Notes under the pieces: generated by a model | Database searches by the model: none | Told to the model about the DNA's origin: nothing | What the model saw: only the letters and a program-made list of their open reading frames with translations | Position numbers and translations under genes: made by a program | Shown here: in pieces, positions 26,601 to 38,347 of the stretch | Position numbering within the stretch: the stretch's first letter is position 1 | Layout of the letters: each line of letters opens with the position of its first letter | Source of the DNA: Eopsaltria australis | Taxonomy: Eukaryota > Chordata > Aves > Passeriformes > Petroicidae | Assembly (NCBI GenBank): GCA_034509425.1 | Contig: JAVTVJ010000450.1 | Span: 1,178,001 to 1,242,000 of the forward strand | Direction of reading: 5' to 3' | DNA length: 64,000 nt

Positions 26601-27120
26601 TCTGAGAACACCCGTGCAAATATTCAGGGGTGTTTCTCCTGAGCTTGGGGGTTATTTTCAATCTTCACCCTGTGACCACCCCTAGACACAGCCTGTGGCA
26701 GTGCTCCCTGCCAGTCTGCACTGCTCTGCATGCCACCATGTCCCCATGGCATCTTCCAGCCAAAGTGCCCATCATCTCACATCCAGATCATTTTCCAGCC
26801 TGGGAATGCATGAAAGGTGCAGCCACAGCCCAGGATATCTTGCACCAGGCTGATCTCCACATTGTGAGACCAGGCTGAATAAAACCTTATTTCGTCCCTT
26901 AATGAACATTAATATAATTAAAAATTTTAATGGCAAAGTCTCAGGGGTTTTTTTTCTCTCCTCAACTACTCCACAGGATAGTTGGTCACAATTTTTCTGC
27001 ATCAGGTCAGGTCTTTTCCTCTTGCTCTGCCAAGGCTCATACTCAAATTCCAACTTTCCTTTGAATCCCACCTTCTAATTGCCATTGTTATCTAATTCTT
27101 TTTCAAGAGAAAGGAATGCC
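26601..27120. other. Intergenic; nothing recognised
   Basis: Mixed composition with no repeat signature or convincing frame. A second AATAAA lies near 26877. Confidence 0.5.
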
Positions 27121-27300
27121 CCTTGGTCTTTCAATCAGCTCAGACTTGTGACCTGACTTTAAATACATTCAGCTGAAAGCCATTAGCAATTATTCAATTG
27201 CCTTTGCTGTAAAATGGCTTAAATTACTTGACATTAGTCCGTTATTTGAAGAAAAAATATCAATTAAACCTTCAGGTTTAAAGAACTTACATTTATACAT
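27121..27300. promoter_or_regulatory. Candidate conserved non-coding element, homeodomain-rich
   Basis: The segment is AT-rich but complex, with CAGCTG (27170-27175) next to a cluster of ATTA/CAATTA cores (27181-27202 and near 27260). That texture is typical of vertebrate developmental enhancers. Sequence alone does not prove it. Confidence 0.27.
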
Positions 27301-29160
27301 TAGAGGCATTTAACAGTATTTTGATTCTAAATTTTTTCCACCAGTTTCATTCAGAGCACAATTTTGCCTCACACGAGTTCTGTCCCCATCTGAGGTGATG
27401 CTGGATCTAAAATGTGTTGGACCAGCGTTGTCTCAGGGCTGGGACCAAGAGTGCCATGGACCAGTGGCTCAATTTTCTCCCCTCCTGCTCTGAGTTTGAC
27501 TCTTCTTCAGGGCCTGGGGTGTTGAAATACTCAGGTCTCGGCCATCAGAATCATCAGTCATACTCAGCACACCCCTCTGGCACTGTTCTCAAGAAAGAGT
27601 GGCTATAATTGTAACTATAATTTTAATGCAATTGATTTGATTTCAGGAATTCAGTTTTTCCCTGAGAAACCCTGAGCTGCAATTTATCTCTCCAACCCAT
27701 AGGAAAATTCATCAATATTTTCCAAAAAAGGCAGCATTCCCCAAAATCTCAGAGACAGTGGAGGGTGCACCATTCCCAGTGCTTCCATCCAGCCCAAACC
27801 CTGGGAGGTTTTGCAACAGAGGGAGCTGACAAAGCCCTGCAGCCAGAGTTGATATTCCAGGCCGTTTCTTCTGAAAGGCACCAGGTCATCACCTCACTCA
27901 TGAGAGAACAACAAAGCCAGCTCTGCCAGCTGGGTTAGGTTTGAGGGGACACAGACTGACCTGGGGACCACAGTGTGTTTCTGCCACCTTGATGGAGACA
28001 TTCAGGTGAAATTCCACCCTTCAGGGGCAGCTGGAGCTGGGTACAGCTACTTGGGGCAGTTGTCAGGTGGCAGCATGGGGTGGGAATGGGGCAGGAGGTG
28101 ACTCCCTACATGAGGTTTTGGCCAACTGCACCTTATTTCAGTTATTCTGAAATCACTGTTTAGATAGTAAATTTGTCCTGGGTCCATCTTCGGTGCACTC
28201 TGAAGGCAGAAAGGGTCACTATTGTGACACAGACAGCTGTTAAACCTTTGCAAATGGAAGAAGAGAAGTTCAGCTATGACGCCACTACTGATGGTGAGTG
28301 ATGCTGCTGCAGAGAAGCACTTGGTTCTCCAGTGCCCAATTCAAACACCAGGCCAAATTCAGATGTGCCTTCGAAGTGGCATGGATCAGAAGACGTTAAT
28401 TGTTCAGAAAGAGGGAGCAAAAGTTTGCAGTGCACAAACCTCCCCCCACACCATTCCACCAACTCCATCCCAATTGTTTTCTTAGCAGCATTCTCTGAGG
28501 CTGAGAGCCCCTGCTGCAGAGGAGGCCAGCGTGGATCCCTGCACTGCAGTGGTGGTTTGGCAGCTTTACGATGTTTTACATCACTTTTGCAGAGAACACC
28601 AGAGCTATAAAATTTGTAGTTTTCCTAAACCCCCAGAATCCATTTAATCAAAACAGTCCGGTGGCCACACCAGGGCATTATGCAAGTGCATGGCTGCTGC
28701 TCCTTCAGCTGCTGGAGGAAGAATTTGCTGACAAGTCAAGATTAAACTTTCAGTTCCTTCTGCTCTCTGCACTCATTATGGGCTGTTAAGAAATTTCAAG
28801 TTAATTAATTCAACCTCAGGAGAGGAAAATACTTGTAGGATTTAACATGGTGCAGCTATGGAAGGGAAAGGCTGAGTGTGTTTGCAGCTGAGCAGAAAAC
28901 AGTCCTTGTTCTTTGAAACTCACTTCTCATCCTCCACTGCACTGGGTGTTGTCATGGGGTAGCCTCGTTGGAAACCATTTCACGTGAAATTGATTTTGTA
29001 GCACCTAAATGGATTTGCACCACAAAACCCCTTGGTTTCTGAGCCGCTTCTTGCCATGCATTTTGTTTTCTTCCTAGAAACTGCCTGTATTCACAGCCCA
29101 TAACTTGGCACGAGCACCAGCAGCCTCACCTCACCTCCTTCCAAGCCAGAAACTGGTAGG
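27301..29160. other. Intergenic; nothing recognised
   Basis: No repeat signature and no domain-bearing frame. Confidence 0.5.
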
Positions 29161-29520
29161 CAGGCGATACAGCCCTATAAAACACAATTAACCTTTTCAT
29201 TAAACAACAGCTCCCCAAGCGAGAGCCAGGCCGCGCTGAAAGGAACGAGACTGCTTTATGTTAGCGGTGTGTCTCAAACCTTAAAATAAAATATTTGTGC
29301 TTGCATAAATAGTTGGAAAGGTAAAAGTGTCATAACACTGGGTGTTTGTTATTGGAGCCGGAGCTTGCCTCCTGCCTGCAACAAAATGTCATAACAAAGC
29401 CGGCGTGGGGCTCGCTGCGTTTACTCCTCTCTGCAGTGTTTAAATTCTGATACAAACCCCAGCTATAAACAGATTGCGAGACAACTCACGCACGGGCTCC
29501 TGTCAAAGTGGGCTTATTTC
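29161..29520. promoter_or_regulatory. Candidate regulatory block that retains CpGs inside the desert
   Basis: In a CpG-poor desert this block keeps many CpGs (for example CCGCGC, AACGAG, AGCGGT, GCCGGCG, CTCGCTGCG, ACGCACGGG) among AT-rich words. GTCATAACA occurs twice (29329-29337 and 29388-29396, 59 bp apart). There are forkhead-like TGTTTG, GTTTAC and TAAACA words. This texture suggests a constrained, possibly unmethylated enhancer or minor promoter. Confidence 0.33.
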
Positions 29521-29528
29521 AGCGTGCC

Positions 29529-29840
29529 GTGGACCCAGCATCATCCCACGGGATGCAAAGTTTGTTCTGCAAGCTTTGCACCCCCTGAGGTGACACCGGG
29601 ACCAAACAAGCCGTGGATTGAGGTGGTGGAGTGTCCAAGCGTGGACCCAGCACCTCTGCAGAGCTTTGCAGCTCCTGAGATGGTGTTAGGTCCACAGAAT
29701 GGTTGGGGGCCCTGGCCAGCTTGGAACCTGGAATCATCTCAGGTTCCTGGCGTGCTTGGAGCCAGGGTCATCTCAGGCGATGGAAATCACAGCCTGCTTG
29801 GACCCAGCACCATCTGGGGTCCAGAGCACACTCGTGCCCA
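29529..29840 (+). repeat. Degenerate tandem repeat with a 112-bp period
   Basis: GTGGACCCAGCA recurs exactly at 29529 and 29641. The intervening motif CTTTGCA...CCTGAG.TG...GG.CCA also recurs in each unit. Shorter derivatives keep the TTGGA-CC-AG---ATCTCAGG core at about 29721, 29756 and 29798. The array is diverged and unevenly spaced, so it is probably old. Confidence 0.55.
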
Positions 29841-32640
29841 GTGTCAGCTCACCTGGCACTAAGGTTTGTTCCCCCTGGGCCCATGGCAACCTTGAGCCCA
29901 TGGCTAGGTTGCCAGCTGCAGAGCACCCTGCTGCTCCCCAAAGCCTGCCCCAAAATCCTCAACACAGAGTTGACTTCAGCCCATCATGCCCTAAAATCTG
30001 CTTTTTGCAGAGTGACTCCATCCCTAGTGCAAACCAAGCCAGGCTTTCCAACCCACCCCAGCCCAGGGGAGGCTGGAGGGAGACTTTTATCACACTTGGC
30101 CAACAGCAGCCTCTTCCCAGCTGCTCCCAGCACCAGAGGAGCCAGCCCTGGGAGCTGTGAGCACTCGCTGCAGCTCCTCCTCGCCAGCGGGGCCCACCTG
30201 CTGCAGCAGGATGGTTTGGCAGCCGTTCAGCCTTGGAGCCCATCGATCCCATGGCTGGGAGAGCTTTCAGCTGCAGAGGAACCAGTGTGACTCTGGGGTG
30301 CTGCAGAGTGGAGCAGGGGGTTCTATGGGGCCTTTGGGGATGGTGGCTGTGTCCCCACAGCTCCAAGGCAGAGGAATTGGCAGCAGTGGATGGCACAGGG
30401 CTCCCATGACCAGCTTTGATGCAGCTCTGCTCTGGTGGTTGCTCCAAAGCAAGGGCCAGCCCCAGCAGTTCCCTGACACCCTCCCCCTGGGGTCACATAG
30501 GTGCCTGTCCCACGTGCTCAGTGTCTGTCCCTTTGACTTCTGCACCTTGACCCACCCTGGTCATTCAGAGCCTGGATGAGGAGCAAAGGGGGATTCAATC
30601 CTCTATAACTGAGGCAGGAGAAGCCAGCATGCACTCTGGCACGGTGTGACTGGGCAGGGGGCAGGAGAAGTGAAAGACAGCTACATCTGAGAAATGGACC
30701 GGCATCCCTTTTCTTTTAAAATACCACAGGTAACCTACAATTTTACAGCCTGCTTTGCTAGCACAGGTCAGTACTGATTGTTGTCTGGTGTAGCTGTGTG
30801 CAATGGTCTAGGGGAGCAACTGGCACTTTCCATGGAGCCCAGAGCAGGGACAGCCCACATGGCTGTGCCACACCAGGCAGCAGAACCTGTCCTTAGGACA
30901 GTGCCTGGCTGATACACTTCTGCAGCTGTGAGCAGCCAGGAATTAACATTGTGCATGAAGCAGCATGATTCCCCCAGAACAGCTGTGGAAATGCTTAGCC
31001 TAAATTAAATGAGCATTACCATGGCAGCTAGGTGCTTATTTACAAATGAAGGGCTGGAAGCTGCAGCCAGATCTGCTTGGCCTGGTTCCCACAGACCCCC
31101 AGAGTCAGCACAGGCAGCCTGCACAGGCATGGTGGATGGTGGATTGGAGGAACAGTGTTATAGGCTGTACTGCCCTGTCTGCTGCTCTCAGAGGTCATTC
31201 AAGAAGTGAGGGTCTCCAGAGGCTTGGGGACCTTTCCCTGATGGGCTGAGCCTGTGGCAGAAGCCACCCTTCTGCTTGGAGGCTGATGCTGTGAGCAGGG
31301 CTGGTGGCTGTACCTGAGCTGCCCCATGGAAAGAGAGGCCCTCCTCGAGCTGAGGCACCTCTCCACCACCCACCAGAGACCCTCTCTGCCAGGCAGGGAG
31401 GTCACCCTTGTACCTGCATCCAGAACTGTGCCCTTGCCAGCTCCCTCTGCCTCAGGGACCCCACTCTGGCACAGCAGCCTCAGACCAACTTGACCTCACA
31501 GATACTTTCCCACGTCCTGCACCCAACTGGTGCCCTTGGCAATGTATTTTCAGAAGCAGGTGTCTGTCTGGGAGTTCTTCAACCCACACAAAAGCCCCTT
31601 AAACTGCCTGATTTCCTGAGCCCCTGCCCACTCAGCAATCTTCTCCAGTCTCCAGAGAGCCATCAATCGTGGATAGCGAGGATCCAGAGCAGAGCAAGAG
31701 CAGGACCCCGTGGCTGCATTGCCTCCCTCAGGAAAGCCCCAGTTTGTTTATTTGCCTGGCGTGGGCTGCAGCTGCCCCACACAGATCCCTCTTCTGCCCC
31801 CCTGCTCTTGTGGGGCCAGGGAGCAGCTGCAGCCCCATCCCAGGACAGGGTGAAGGCCAGCAGGAGTGGACAGACAGCAGTGAGCAGAGCATGGCTGCAA
31901 GACCCCAGGGGAACAAGTGGAGGTTTCTGCTGCCCTATCCCACCCCGCAGGAATCCGGGGTCACATCGTTCCCACCGGGAGGGGACTGCACAGCTGTCCT
32001 CCCGTGGGGCTTCCCTGCTCCCAAAAACCTGCCTTGCTGCAGCAGCACTTCAAAGGGCTTCACTCCTCACCAAGAGCACGAGATCTGGGAGCCAGCAATC
32101 CCAGGCTCTGAGCCTTCACTAAAAGTCCCTGAGGGCTGGAGGGAAATCCAGATGCATGGGAACACGGATGGGTGAAGGCCTTTCGTGTTTCCTGAGCTCA
32201 GCATTGCATCACCTGGTGCCTTCAGGTTCAGTGGGTGCAAAGCTCCTGGCACAGCACCCAGGGGCTCGGGGAGAGCCCTGGGGCCAGACACAGCTGGGCA
32301 GCACAGGTGGGGCTGGGGGGTGCCAGCAGGGCAGGGAGCCGCTGCCACTATCACCCTGCAATCAAACCCTCTCTGTGAAATGCTCCAGCAGGCTGGCACT
32401 CTCCTGTGGAAAAATGTGCCTGGAAGCTCTCCAGCCATCCCTGCTCCAAGGAGCCACTGATAACCCTGCTGCCAGCCAGATGCCCTGGCATCATCCTTCT
32501 TCCTCCCCACTGCAGAAGGACATTTCAGATCCCATCCTCTCCCAGCCTGGCCTTCCAGTGCCTTCCACTTCTCAAAAGAAATTCCTGCGCAGCCAGAAGA
32601 TTTTACCACTTTGTTCTCAGAATATCATAATATTTTCTTT
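29841..32640. other. GC-richer intergenic tract with long chance frames
   Basis: This is the GC-richest non-island part of the desert. It carries overlapping frames, the longest 272 codons (31304-32122, plus) and 195 codons (29703-30290, plus). They are rich in Ser, Pro, Leu and Ala, lack domains or a signal peptide, and overlap long frames in other phases and on the other strand. I judge them non-coding. Confidence 0.5.
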
Positions 32641-35600
32641 TTTAATTAAATCGCATTCCCCATCTGCCTTGCATACATGTTTTGGGTAGTCTACTTTTGC
32701 CAAACATAAGGTCAACATCCCTGCTACTAACTTTCAATAAAAGCTCACTAGTGCTAGAACTCTGTTTTATCTAAACCCGATGTCTGCTCACAGTTTTGAC
32801 CGCACCCAGACTGGGGCTATGTGACTTCACTGCCCCGGATTCCCATCAAGAGCCTTTTAACATGAGTACACTCATTTAGCAGCAGACATTGTCTTGCTTT
32901 CTTCATTAGCAAACTGAAAACTCACAAGAATGATTTACAGTATTTCTGTAACAATGATGAACTTGTGGAGAAGAGTGGCTGTGTTTGATTGGAGCTGCAA
33001 GCAAATTAGAAGAGATGTCCTAGTTCTTAGTTTTAAAGCTCAAAAATGGACTGAACTCAAGGGAATTCAAGAGAAGAATGCTAAAGCAAGGGCATTAATA
33101 AGGGAGGCTGAAGGGGAGACAGCCAGGAAAAGCAAATCCCAACCTGCTGCATGCAGACTGAAAAAAAGAAAGTCCCTGCAGTTGTACTGAAAAATGAACC
33201 ACATACATGTAGATATAGCAGGGTTTCTGTGATAGATGCACTAAAATGAAAAAAAAATCTTCAAAGAACTCCTACAGGTTTCTTGTCCAGAGTTTCCTAA
33301 GTTTTCCAAGAGAGATTGCACCCTCAAACTCTCTCATTTTACAGAACTGAAGCACAGAGATTAATAATTCATAGCAGCTTCCATCTATATCCTGCAGTAT
33401 GGAAAGGAGAGAAAGGAGCACACACCGGGCCATGAATTAACCAACTCCAGAAGCTCTATTTAATTCACAGGAGAAGGATTTTGGGCAAGAGCTCACCCAT
33501 TCCCATGTTGTTGGGAAGCACAGTTTTTTCCTTCCTCGTGCTGAAGCTGAAGACTGCACTCAGCTATAAATCTGGACTAAGATCTGCAAGGCCAAATCAA
33601 GATAAGCACAAAGCAGAATGCCTGCAAGTATAAACTCATCTTCTTCAAAGCATTTCAGGCCCCAGCTGCAAATTGGTTTATTCCGAGAACAAATTGTTGC
33701 TCAACTACTTGGAAGAGTCTTCACAAAACTCCAGGCAAAGTATCTTAGATTGGAAAGAACTTAATATCAGTGATAAATAATATCAGGTGAGAACACAGGA
33801 GGACTTAACCACCCCCAAAAGTGAGATAAGTAACATCAGACATGTTCTATCAACTTGTTGCTCCACACCAGCCAAAAGGTTGCCCAAGAGCCTTCCCAGT
33901 GGTACTGTACAGAATGTCCTTTTTCCTCTGTGCAACTCATAACAGCCTTCCTCCACCAAGACAAACCCACAGTAAAGAAGGACAAATAATCCCTCTCTGT
34001 TAACAAAGGGTTGGCTGGAATTCACCCAGGAATTTGGGGTGAGCTTCAAGGATGCCCAGGAAAAAAAAAATCCGATACCCTGTTAATATTAACTCCTGTC
34101 CTTGCCAAGGAGAGCACAGACTCAAGTACTTAACACGCTTTGGGAAAGATGTAATACAGGGACAACTCAGGTCATCTGTGAGTTCACCCTCCTTGTGCAG
34201 CTGGTGGCACTCTGAATTCAGCATCAGAAACACCAAGGGCCTCTCACACACCTCCCACCTGCACAGTTATAACTCTGCTTGGACAGGGGGAAAAGTGGAG
34301 ACCAGGTTTCTTCTCTATTATCCCACTTGCTGCTGTCCACTGGCATCATTTGAGCACGTGTGTGTGGGGCTGTACAGGCAGATGGCATGATGCTCTCACA
34401 GGTTATAGTCCCATTTTTCCTTTTGTTGTTTTTTTTTTTCTCTACAGACTGAGAATTACAAGAAGAGTATTTTACCTCCAACGTGTTCTGGTTTTTAAGG
34501 TGAACAAACAAGTGTCAAACCTGATCCTAAAAACCATTCATCTCTTTCTTTCTCTTCTACTCCTCATGGGGAGGGCGCATGGGAAGGAGGGACAGAGAAT
34601 GTGGGAGAATTCGCAGGGCGGTGAAGGAGGGCCAGGAGAAACAATGTGAGAAGGCAAGAAAATAAATAGAAACACATGAGGTAAACCAGCCCAGATTTAA
34701 TCACTAGACAACTCAGCAGGGTCACAGATGACATGAGCAACAAGCCCAGCAACCCCAAGGAAATATTGTCCAGGTCATGTTAAGAGAAGATACTTTCCCC
34801 TGGAGCCACCCTGCAGCAAACATGCACAATAAGCCACTTGGAGGCAGAACTGCAGCAGAATGAGGACCCTCAGATCTTTAGGGGTCAGGCTGTGGGAGCT
34901 CTCTGGAGCAGCAGAGCATCATCTCTCTGAAAATACTTTGTTGTTTCTCAGAGAAATGGAAGACAATGGAGCTGCATGGCTCACAGCCCCTCTCCACTTG
35001 GTGGCCACATCTGGGGAAAAGCATCCACCTGCACTGGATTACTCTTCTGTAGTCGACCTCATTTTGGCTCTCCTGCTCAGTGTTTGAAGTTCCCCTGTAG
35101 AATCAAATTTAGCAAGGTCCATACCTAGGCTGGAAAATATATGGTCCTGGGGGCACTTCCTCGGTCATCCTGGCTTTCATTAACCCAGCTTCTCCACTGT
35201 CCTTCTTTCACACCCATTAAACAGCACCAAAGGGAGCTGGCAATACATTTTCCTTTGCCCTTCTCCTTTGTGCTCCTCCTTGATGAATGGCTAAAGCAGA
35301 TGCAGAGACTTCTTTGAAGGCTCTGGCCCATGAGCATGTTGAATCAATGATGGATTGGACCAAATGAATCACAGTGTGGGAGAAAGCACAAGGCAATGAT
35401 TTCTAAGTGGCCTTCACATCTTTACACTTCAGAACTTGCTTTAAAAGCCTGTTTTCTTCTTTTTATCTGGTTCCAGTTTTTGCAGTGCCTTTGCATATGT
35501 TGAGGGAGGTAGGGGGGAAGGAGGGGAACCTTTACATATAAACAGAAGAATCCACTTCTCCATTAGACAATAATGAAGCATTGTCATTTAGGGAGTTCAA

Positions 35601-38317
35601 ATAGCTGGGAAACCACTTCAAGGCCATGTAAAACAACTGGGTAGCATCAGAAAGAACAGCAGTTGGCAAACTGAGCAACAGAGTTCAAAACTCCAGTAAG
35701 CAAGCTCGCAAAAAAACCCACAGCTGGTTCGGTAGCCTACCTCCATTTACTGGGACACAAGAGCTGCTTCAGCAAGAAGCTTTTATGAAACTGTATTTTT
35801 AGGATAGGGTGAATAGCCAGGAATAACTTGATCTATAACTGCTGCTGCTCAATCCCAACTGGACCCCTGTGTGCTCAGCCAAGTCCTGTGTGTCCCTTCC
35901 CACAGCGAGTGGGAGGTCTCCAAAACCCATTCAGAGCATCAGCCACTTCCAGCTTGGCTGCTCTTGGGCCCTCCCTGTGACTGATGACACAGCTGTGCTC
36001 ATCAGGTGGATATTCTTGCCCCTACAGGGGTGGATGCAGGAGACCAAAGCCACCCATTTTGCAGTGGTGCTTGGAAGAGCAAAGCCTTCCTGGGCACAGG
36101 AGAGAGGCAGAATTTGTGGGGAAAGGAAATTGTCTTTTTGGGTTGACAGTGGACTAGAGGGAGAAGAACATGTGTACAGACACTCAAATTTTCAGGTTCA
36201 GATATCTGAAAAAAAAAAAAAAACCCCAGCAAAAGCCATCCCCCAGGCTGGGTACTGGTTTTTATGGTTGAGCAACATGCCACACACGTTTGCCCCCAAG
36301 GTCTCTGCACTCCATGCTGCAGAGGCACTTTGTGCCCAGACAGCTCTGCCAGAAGGAGGACACGGGTGGCTGATCCCTGCCTGGGCAGAGGTCTCCCCAC
36401 ACACAAGCCTCTGTGGGATCTGCTTTATGTTACAGCTCAGGACCATGCCACATGTGGAAATGCAAGTGGAAGCTTGTTCAGACCACAGAATTTGCAAAGC
36501 CTGCTTGCTTAACCAGAGCTAAACACGAGCCAAGGACAGCTTGGTTTGAGCTCCTTTATTCTGGATACCCCACATGAAGCCCTGTGGCTCCTGCAGTAGC
36601 TGTGCCAGCGCTGGGCTGTACCTGCTGGGCTGAGCCCATCAGGGACATCCAGGGTTGGCACAGACAGAAGGACGAACTCAAAGCTGCCCCCAAGGCCCTT
36701 CTTGGAGATGCAGTCTCAGTAAAAAGCAGGGGGAAACTCCCTGAGGCACATGAAGGGCTTCTTGCTCCAGCACCCTCTTCCCAGAGCTGTCATTGCTGAC
36801 TCAATTGCATCCACACAGGAATTGCTCATCCACTCACAGCACCAGCACCACCACCACCACCATGCACCTCATTGCCTGCTTCCTTGGCAGCCCAGACAGG
36901 AACAAATCCCTCTGCTCCAGAGATAATGGATTTGGATGCAGAAACTCCTCTGGAAGTTTCAGGCTTGCCCAGAGCAACTCTGCCCTGACTCGTGCTCTAA
37001 ACACCCACTGCCAGCACTGTGGGCAGGGACAGATCCAGCCCAGCTTCCCAATAAATGTTCAGAATCTCCATGGCCCGGCAAACAGGGCTCTGGAAAGCAC
37101 CTACTGCTCCCCACATGGGGAGTGATATTTATGAAGTGCTGTGAGGTTTGGAAGTATTATTTTATCCACGAACAATGGAAGCAGGGACGAGCTGAAACAC
37201 GATTAGCTCAAGACTTTCCCAGCCTAACACCAAGTGTACAATTAAAACAGTGGAAAGGGCTGAACGAGCCTGTCTGTGGCCAGGGGACGGTACTGCAGGA
37301 GGGAAATGTGTGAAACAGAGGTGTTTGGGACAAAGGGAAGTCTGTTAAAGTAAGAACAGCCTGAATAAACAGGGTTTGCCCCCCGCAATACCAGTTTCAG
37401 CTTCATCCAGCCAGAGCTTCAAGATAAAAGGAAAAGGAGCTGCTGATTTTCCAGTGGGGGAAACTCAGCTGGGGGCTTCAGGGCTGTGTTTATTAAGCAC
37501 CAGGTTCACACAACTGATCTGATGAGGACTCAGACCTTGGGAGGCATGGGAGCTGAATCTTCCTTGCTTTGCAGACCCCTTGCATTTTAAGAGCAGTGAA
37601 AATTCTCCAGCTGGACACCCCTGGGAGCAGAGTTTACCTCAGACACAGAGACCAGTGCTGGGACGAGCAGGGGATGCTGTGAGCTGCACACCTCAGGAGA
37701 AGCCCTGTAAAACAACACATCCTTGTCCAAAGAAAGCATTTATAGCCACCCCCATCACGTTTGTCAGTGATTCTCAGTGCTCTCAGATGCACACTCTGTA
37801 CCAAGTGGGATGCAGCCTCAGCAATGCCCTGTGCATCTGCAGGGCACCACAGGCTTTGAAGTTTTGCTCCTCCAGCGCGAGCACTGGTTGGTATTGGAGC
37901 TCACATGCTTATTAGGAGGTGAGGATGATTAATTGCCTCTGCCTCCCTGCCCCTCTGAGGGGGCTCCTCTCACTGACAGTGATTTTTCAGGGCCATATGG
38001 CACTTCCACATCCCATTAGTGACGCTCCTGCAGCTCCCCCTCCCCTCCACACCGAGGCTCAGCTTTCACTGGGCTGGGGAACACAAAATACCAAAACTCT
38101 GGCTGAAAACTCCAAGGTCAGGGAGAAGTTTAGGGAAATATGTTCTGTGAAGAACTGAATGTGTTTTCTGCCATCAGTGGTGCTGGTGTCACACAGCATT
38201 GCTGTAGCAGGTCACCAACTTCATGCAGAGAAGGATTCCCTCTCCAAAGGGACCTCACAGGGGTGCAGTGCTGAGCAGGGACCCAGCTCCCCCTGGCCAC
38301 AGGGGCTGGGTTTTCTG
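32641..38317. other. Intergenic; only short simple repeats recognised
   Basis: An A15 run lies at 36209-36223 and an (ACC)n run at 36841-36861. Nothing else is recognisable. Confidence 0.5.
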
Positions 38318-38347
38318 TCATTACAATGACAACTTCCATTGTAATGA
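38318..38347. repeat. Perfect 11-bp inverted repeat with 8-base loop
   Basis: TCATTACAATG and CATTGTAATGA are exact reverse complements separated by ACAACTTC. Each arm holds an ACAATG/CATTGT core, the half-site of SOX factors, arranged head to head. The spacing is wider than the usual SOXE dimer (3-5 bp). Confidence 0.75.

Noticed and set aside
34421..34447. Strong acceptor-like T-run ending CTCTACAG
   Set aside because: There is no coding exon after it and no gene on either side. T-runs before CAG are common by chance.
35869..36522. 217-codon plus-strand frame
   Set aside because: No domain, interrupted by an A15 run translated as a lysine stretch, and antisense frames of similar length overlap it.
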